From positions 1 to 5,820 of the forward strand of contig VBBE01000138.1 in NCBI GenBank assembly GCA_005884605.1: a stretch of 5,820 nt of DNA, given 5' to 3'. This DNA is from Candidatus Bathyarchaeota archaeon. GTDB taxonomy: Archaea > Thermoproteota > Bathyarchaeia > 40CM-2-53-6. Position numbers and translations under genes: made by a program. This document shows, piece after piece, positions 4,174-5,820 of the stretch. The first letter of the stretch is position 1, and every line of letters starts with the position of its first letter. A model generated the notes under the pieces. That model saw nothing but the letters and a program-made list of their open reading frames with translations, was not told the origin of the DNA and searched no databases.

Positions 4174-4377
4174 TCAGGGGTCTCTTGGAATGTCGTCGAT
4201 CTCTTTGTCAGAAACAATATGTTTCTTGGCGACTATGCGCTCGGTTTTCTCGATTACCCTCTTGACAATGGCGAGATAGGTTAGGGCTTCATGAATTCCA
4301 GTCACTGCAAATCCCACACCCTGAGCGATCTCTTCATTCGAGAATTTCTTTGACATGCGGCTGAGTTCCTTCTCCAC
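4174..4377 (-). CDS. Small hypothetical protein, possibly the 3' part of a frameshifted gene
   Basis: This 67-residue protein contains KKFSNEEIAQGVGFAVTGIHEALTYLAIVKRVIEKTERIV, which reads as a charged lead-in, a semi-hydrophobic helix (about 19-39) and an amphipathic helix, then an acidic tail DKEIDDIPRDP. The residue mix looks coding, but I recognise no family. GTG 4377 is the first start in frame; ATG 4356 would give 60 residues. The frame remains plausible upstream of GTG (residues GWEDVEKE), back to a stop near 4410, while a different frame starting at ATG 4462 (MEQVIYVGGLGADWCNLL) has a TATA-like box and GGGGAT upstream of it. A single-base frameshift joining the two would give a protein of about 96 residues. 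It lies downstream of, and in the same direction as, the beta-helix gene. Confidence 0.5.
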   Translation of the reverse strand: MEKELSRMSKKFSNEEIAQGVGFAVTGIHEALTYLAIVKRVIEKTERIVAKKHIVSDKEIDDIPRDP

Positions 4378-4493
4378 ATCTTCCCAGCCCAGAGAACAAT
4401 TCCACAGTTAGCAAATTGCACCAGTCCGCTCCAAGGCCACCCACGTAAATGACCTGTTCCATGACGAATCCCCGGAAGAATTTCGAGTATGTT

Positions 4494-4510
4494 GCGATAA
4501 TTAGTATAAT
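4494..4510 (-). promoter_or_regulatory. AT-rich TATA-like box upstream of the small minus-strand gene
   Basis: On the minus strand the sequence reads AATTATACTAATTAT, an AT-rich island in a moderately GC-rich region. A start about 26 nt downstream would fall near 4477, followed by GGGGAT and ATG at 4462. This fits a gene beginning at 4462 better than the GTG at 4377. Confidence 0.4.
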
Positions 4511-4582
4511 TGGTTGTGTGGGGGACTGTGCGAGACTGGTTTGATCGAATCCGGACGACATGCGGAGCTAGATCATTCAGCA

Positions 4583-5820
4583 TTACAGGCTGCAATAGTC
4601 TTGAGTATTTCCTGCAAACGTGTTGTCGGCTACGGAGTTCTGGTCGACGGTTGATGTTGAGTCGGTTTGGATTCCGCACTGATTATTGCTGATTAGATTA
4701 CCAGTGATCGTGTTTCCGGTGGCAAAGTTCGATAGCAGGATTCCGTCGGTGTTGTGCGATAGTGTATTCGATGTGATGTTTATGCTGTCGGACCCTGTCA
4801 CCCAGATACCCTCCTCGCCCCCGCTGACATTTGCTGTATTGTTCGAGACGAGAACATTGTTGCAGTCAGAGATCTCGATTCCCGCGTTCGGAGAATCCGC
4901 GGTGTTATTCTCAATGGTCAAGTCGCCACAGCTAGAGACAGCGATCGGGGTGTGTGCCCGAATACTGTTCTGGCTTACCAGGAGGCCGGAGAGATGGTGC
5001 AGGGTGATTCCGTCCTCCCCTCCACCAGTGTTTCCAACAATGCTAGCGTTACTCAAGTTGAAGCCGTTGATGGCGCCGGGACCACCCTCTAGACTGTTGT
5101 TGCTGACATCAAAGCTGCTTGACATGTTGAGGAAGATCGCCCCCCATCTTTCGCACGCCGGCGCACCTCCGCACTCGTCCACTCCTCCCGAACGGACATC
5201 GTTACTTGTAAGCTGGAAATTGCCAGAATTTTCGACTCGGATACCGATGCCCTGGACTGAAATGTGCGAGTTCCGGACAACGCCGTTTTGTATGGCAGAG
5301 AGTACGATGCCGTTGCCACCCCATGATATGGAAACGTCGGCAATGGTGAAGTATGCCGTTGTATTGGCTATCTCAATTCCGTAGCTCTGGGCCTGAATCG
5401 TCCAGCCGCTTATCACATATGGATCGTCACTAGTTCCAGTTCCACCGGTGACGCCATTGCTAGCCGTGAACCCGTCGTTCCCATCGATGAAAATTGGCGT
5501 GCGAGGCCGGGAGTCCGATGAAACTAGGGCGTCCATTACAATTGCTGTCGGATCAGTCCCACTACAGGTGAAATAGGTTCTGCTCCCCAACGCGTCGACT
5601 ATTTGATAGTCGACGTCCGGGAAGCCGGTCCCCGGAATTATTTCGCTGAACCCTGTTGATGCGTTGCATGAATCCGCGTCGTTTATCGCTGTGCTCGCTA
5701 TGACGAAGTCTACGGCCGACATTCCAGCTGAAACGGTGCAGTCGTTTCGGCCAGGACCGCCTAGGCAAGTCGAAGTCGCCGGCAGTGAAGGACTAGGGTC
5801 GAAAACGGTCGCAGTATTAG
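4583..5820 (-). CDS. NosD-like right-handed beta-helix protein, probably secreted (N-terminus beyond window)
   Basis: The frame is open from the stop at 4583-4585 to the right edge, so the gene starts outside; the ATG at 5722 is internal, because coding sequence continues upstream (GGPGRNDCTVSAGMSAVDF). The N-terminal visible part (about 5470-5820) is a Cys-containing domain. It is followed by PIFIDGNDGFTASNGVTGG and TSDDPYVISGWTI, the lead-in typical of archaeal NosD/PbH1 proteins. Then come about ten repeats of roughly 22-25 residues with the asparagine-ladder pattern (RNSHIS, SNDVRS, SNNSLEG, GNTGGG, QNSIRA, ENNTADS, SNNTANV, SNTLSH, GNLISNN, DNTFAG), which stack into a right-handed parallel beta-helix. 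Such proteins are usually extracellular and bind carbohydrate or surface partners. No C-terminal anchor is present; it ends at AGNTQDYCSL. A signal peptide cannot be seen in this window. Function beyond the fold is unknown. Confidence 0.85.
   Translation of the reverse strand, partial: NTATVFDPSPSLPATSTCLGGPGRNDCTVSAGMSAVDFVIASTAINDADSCNASTGFSEIIPGTGFPDVDYQIVDALGSRTYFTCSGTDPTAIVMDALVSSDSRPRTPIFIDGNDGFTASNGVTGGTGTSDDPYVISGWTIQAQSYGIEIANTTAYFTIADVSISWGGNGIVLSAIQNGVVRNSHISVQGIGIRVENSGNFQLTSNDVRSGGVDECGGAPACERWGAIFLNMSSSFDVSNNSLEGGPGAINGFNLSNASIVGNTGGGEDGITLHHLSGLLVSQNSIRAHTPIAVSSCGDLTIENNTADSPNAGIEISDCNNVLVSNNTANVSGGEEGIWVTGSDSINITSNTLSHNTDGILLSNFATGNTITGNLISNNQCGIQTDSTSTVDQNSVADNTFAGNTQDYCSL

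Noticed and set aside
4032..4265. Plus-strand reading frame beginning in the right direct repeat (77 codons)
   Set aside because: Its first residues resemble the spurious peptides produced by reading a tRNA end on the wrong strand, and its 3' half overlaps the better minus-strand gene at 4174-4377. The composition is not protein-like.
4302..4679. Minus-strand reading frame of 125 codons overlapping the end of the beta-helix gene
   Set aside because: It overlaps both the beta-helix C-terminus and the small minus-strand gene in another frame, and is Arg-rich without a pattern.
4686..5384. Long plus-strand reading frame of 232 codons
   Set aside because: It is the antisense shadow of the beta-helix gene, which has clear repeat structure on the minus strand.

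Overview
This is probably a piece of an archaeal chromosome. The signs are an archaeal-type (COG1019-like) pantetheine-phosphate adenylyltransferase, a TATA-like box centred about 26 nt upstream of a gene with no leader, frequent GTG/TTG starts, and a NosD-like beta-helix protein of a kind common in archaea. A small protein that resembles the thaumarchaeal NitrOD5 output domain hints at an uncultivated Nitrososphaeria/Thaumarchaeota-like lineage. That placement is an inference, and Thermoplasmata or another group remains possible.

Left part (1-2666). The tail of a plus-strand gene of unknown identity is followed by a plus-strand winged-helix protein that converges on a minus-strand phosphopantetheine adenylyltransferase (coenzyme A synthesis). 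Diverging from that enzyme is a plus-strand two-helix membrane protein, then an intact rhomboid serine protease with what looks like its own leaderless promoter. These look like separate chromosomal genes rather than one operon.

Middle part (2703-4049) is the most unusual stretch. A 17-bp direct repeat (2712-2728 and 4033-4049) encloses a pair of inverted repeats (2737-2763 and 4000-4027), and these enclose a tightly packed three-gene operon and little else. The operon encodes two small three-helix membrane proteins with histidines in or beside the membrane segments, and one soluble protein resembling a NitrOD5 output domain. It could be a split membrane sensor plus its cytoplasmic output partner. 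The direct repeat resembles the 3' end of a tRNA read on the minus strand. The whole has the layout of a small non-autonomous mobile cassette, but no recombinase, transposase or Cas1 is encoded here. The left repeat also overlaps a perfect 16-bp palindrome and is followed by a hairpin.

Right part (4050-5820). A short stretch that might encode a small structured RNA is followed by a small minus-strand gene, perhaps frameshifted. Last comes the C-terminal part of a secreted right-handed beta-helix (NosD/PbH1) protein on the minus strand, which runs off the right edge of the window with its reading frame still open.
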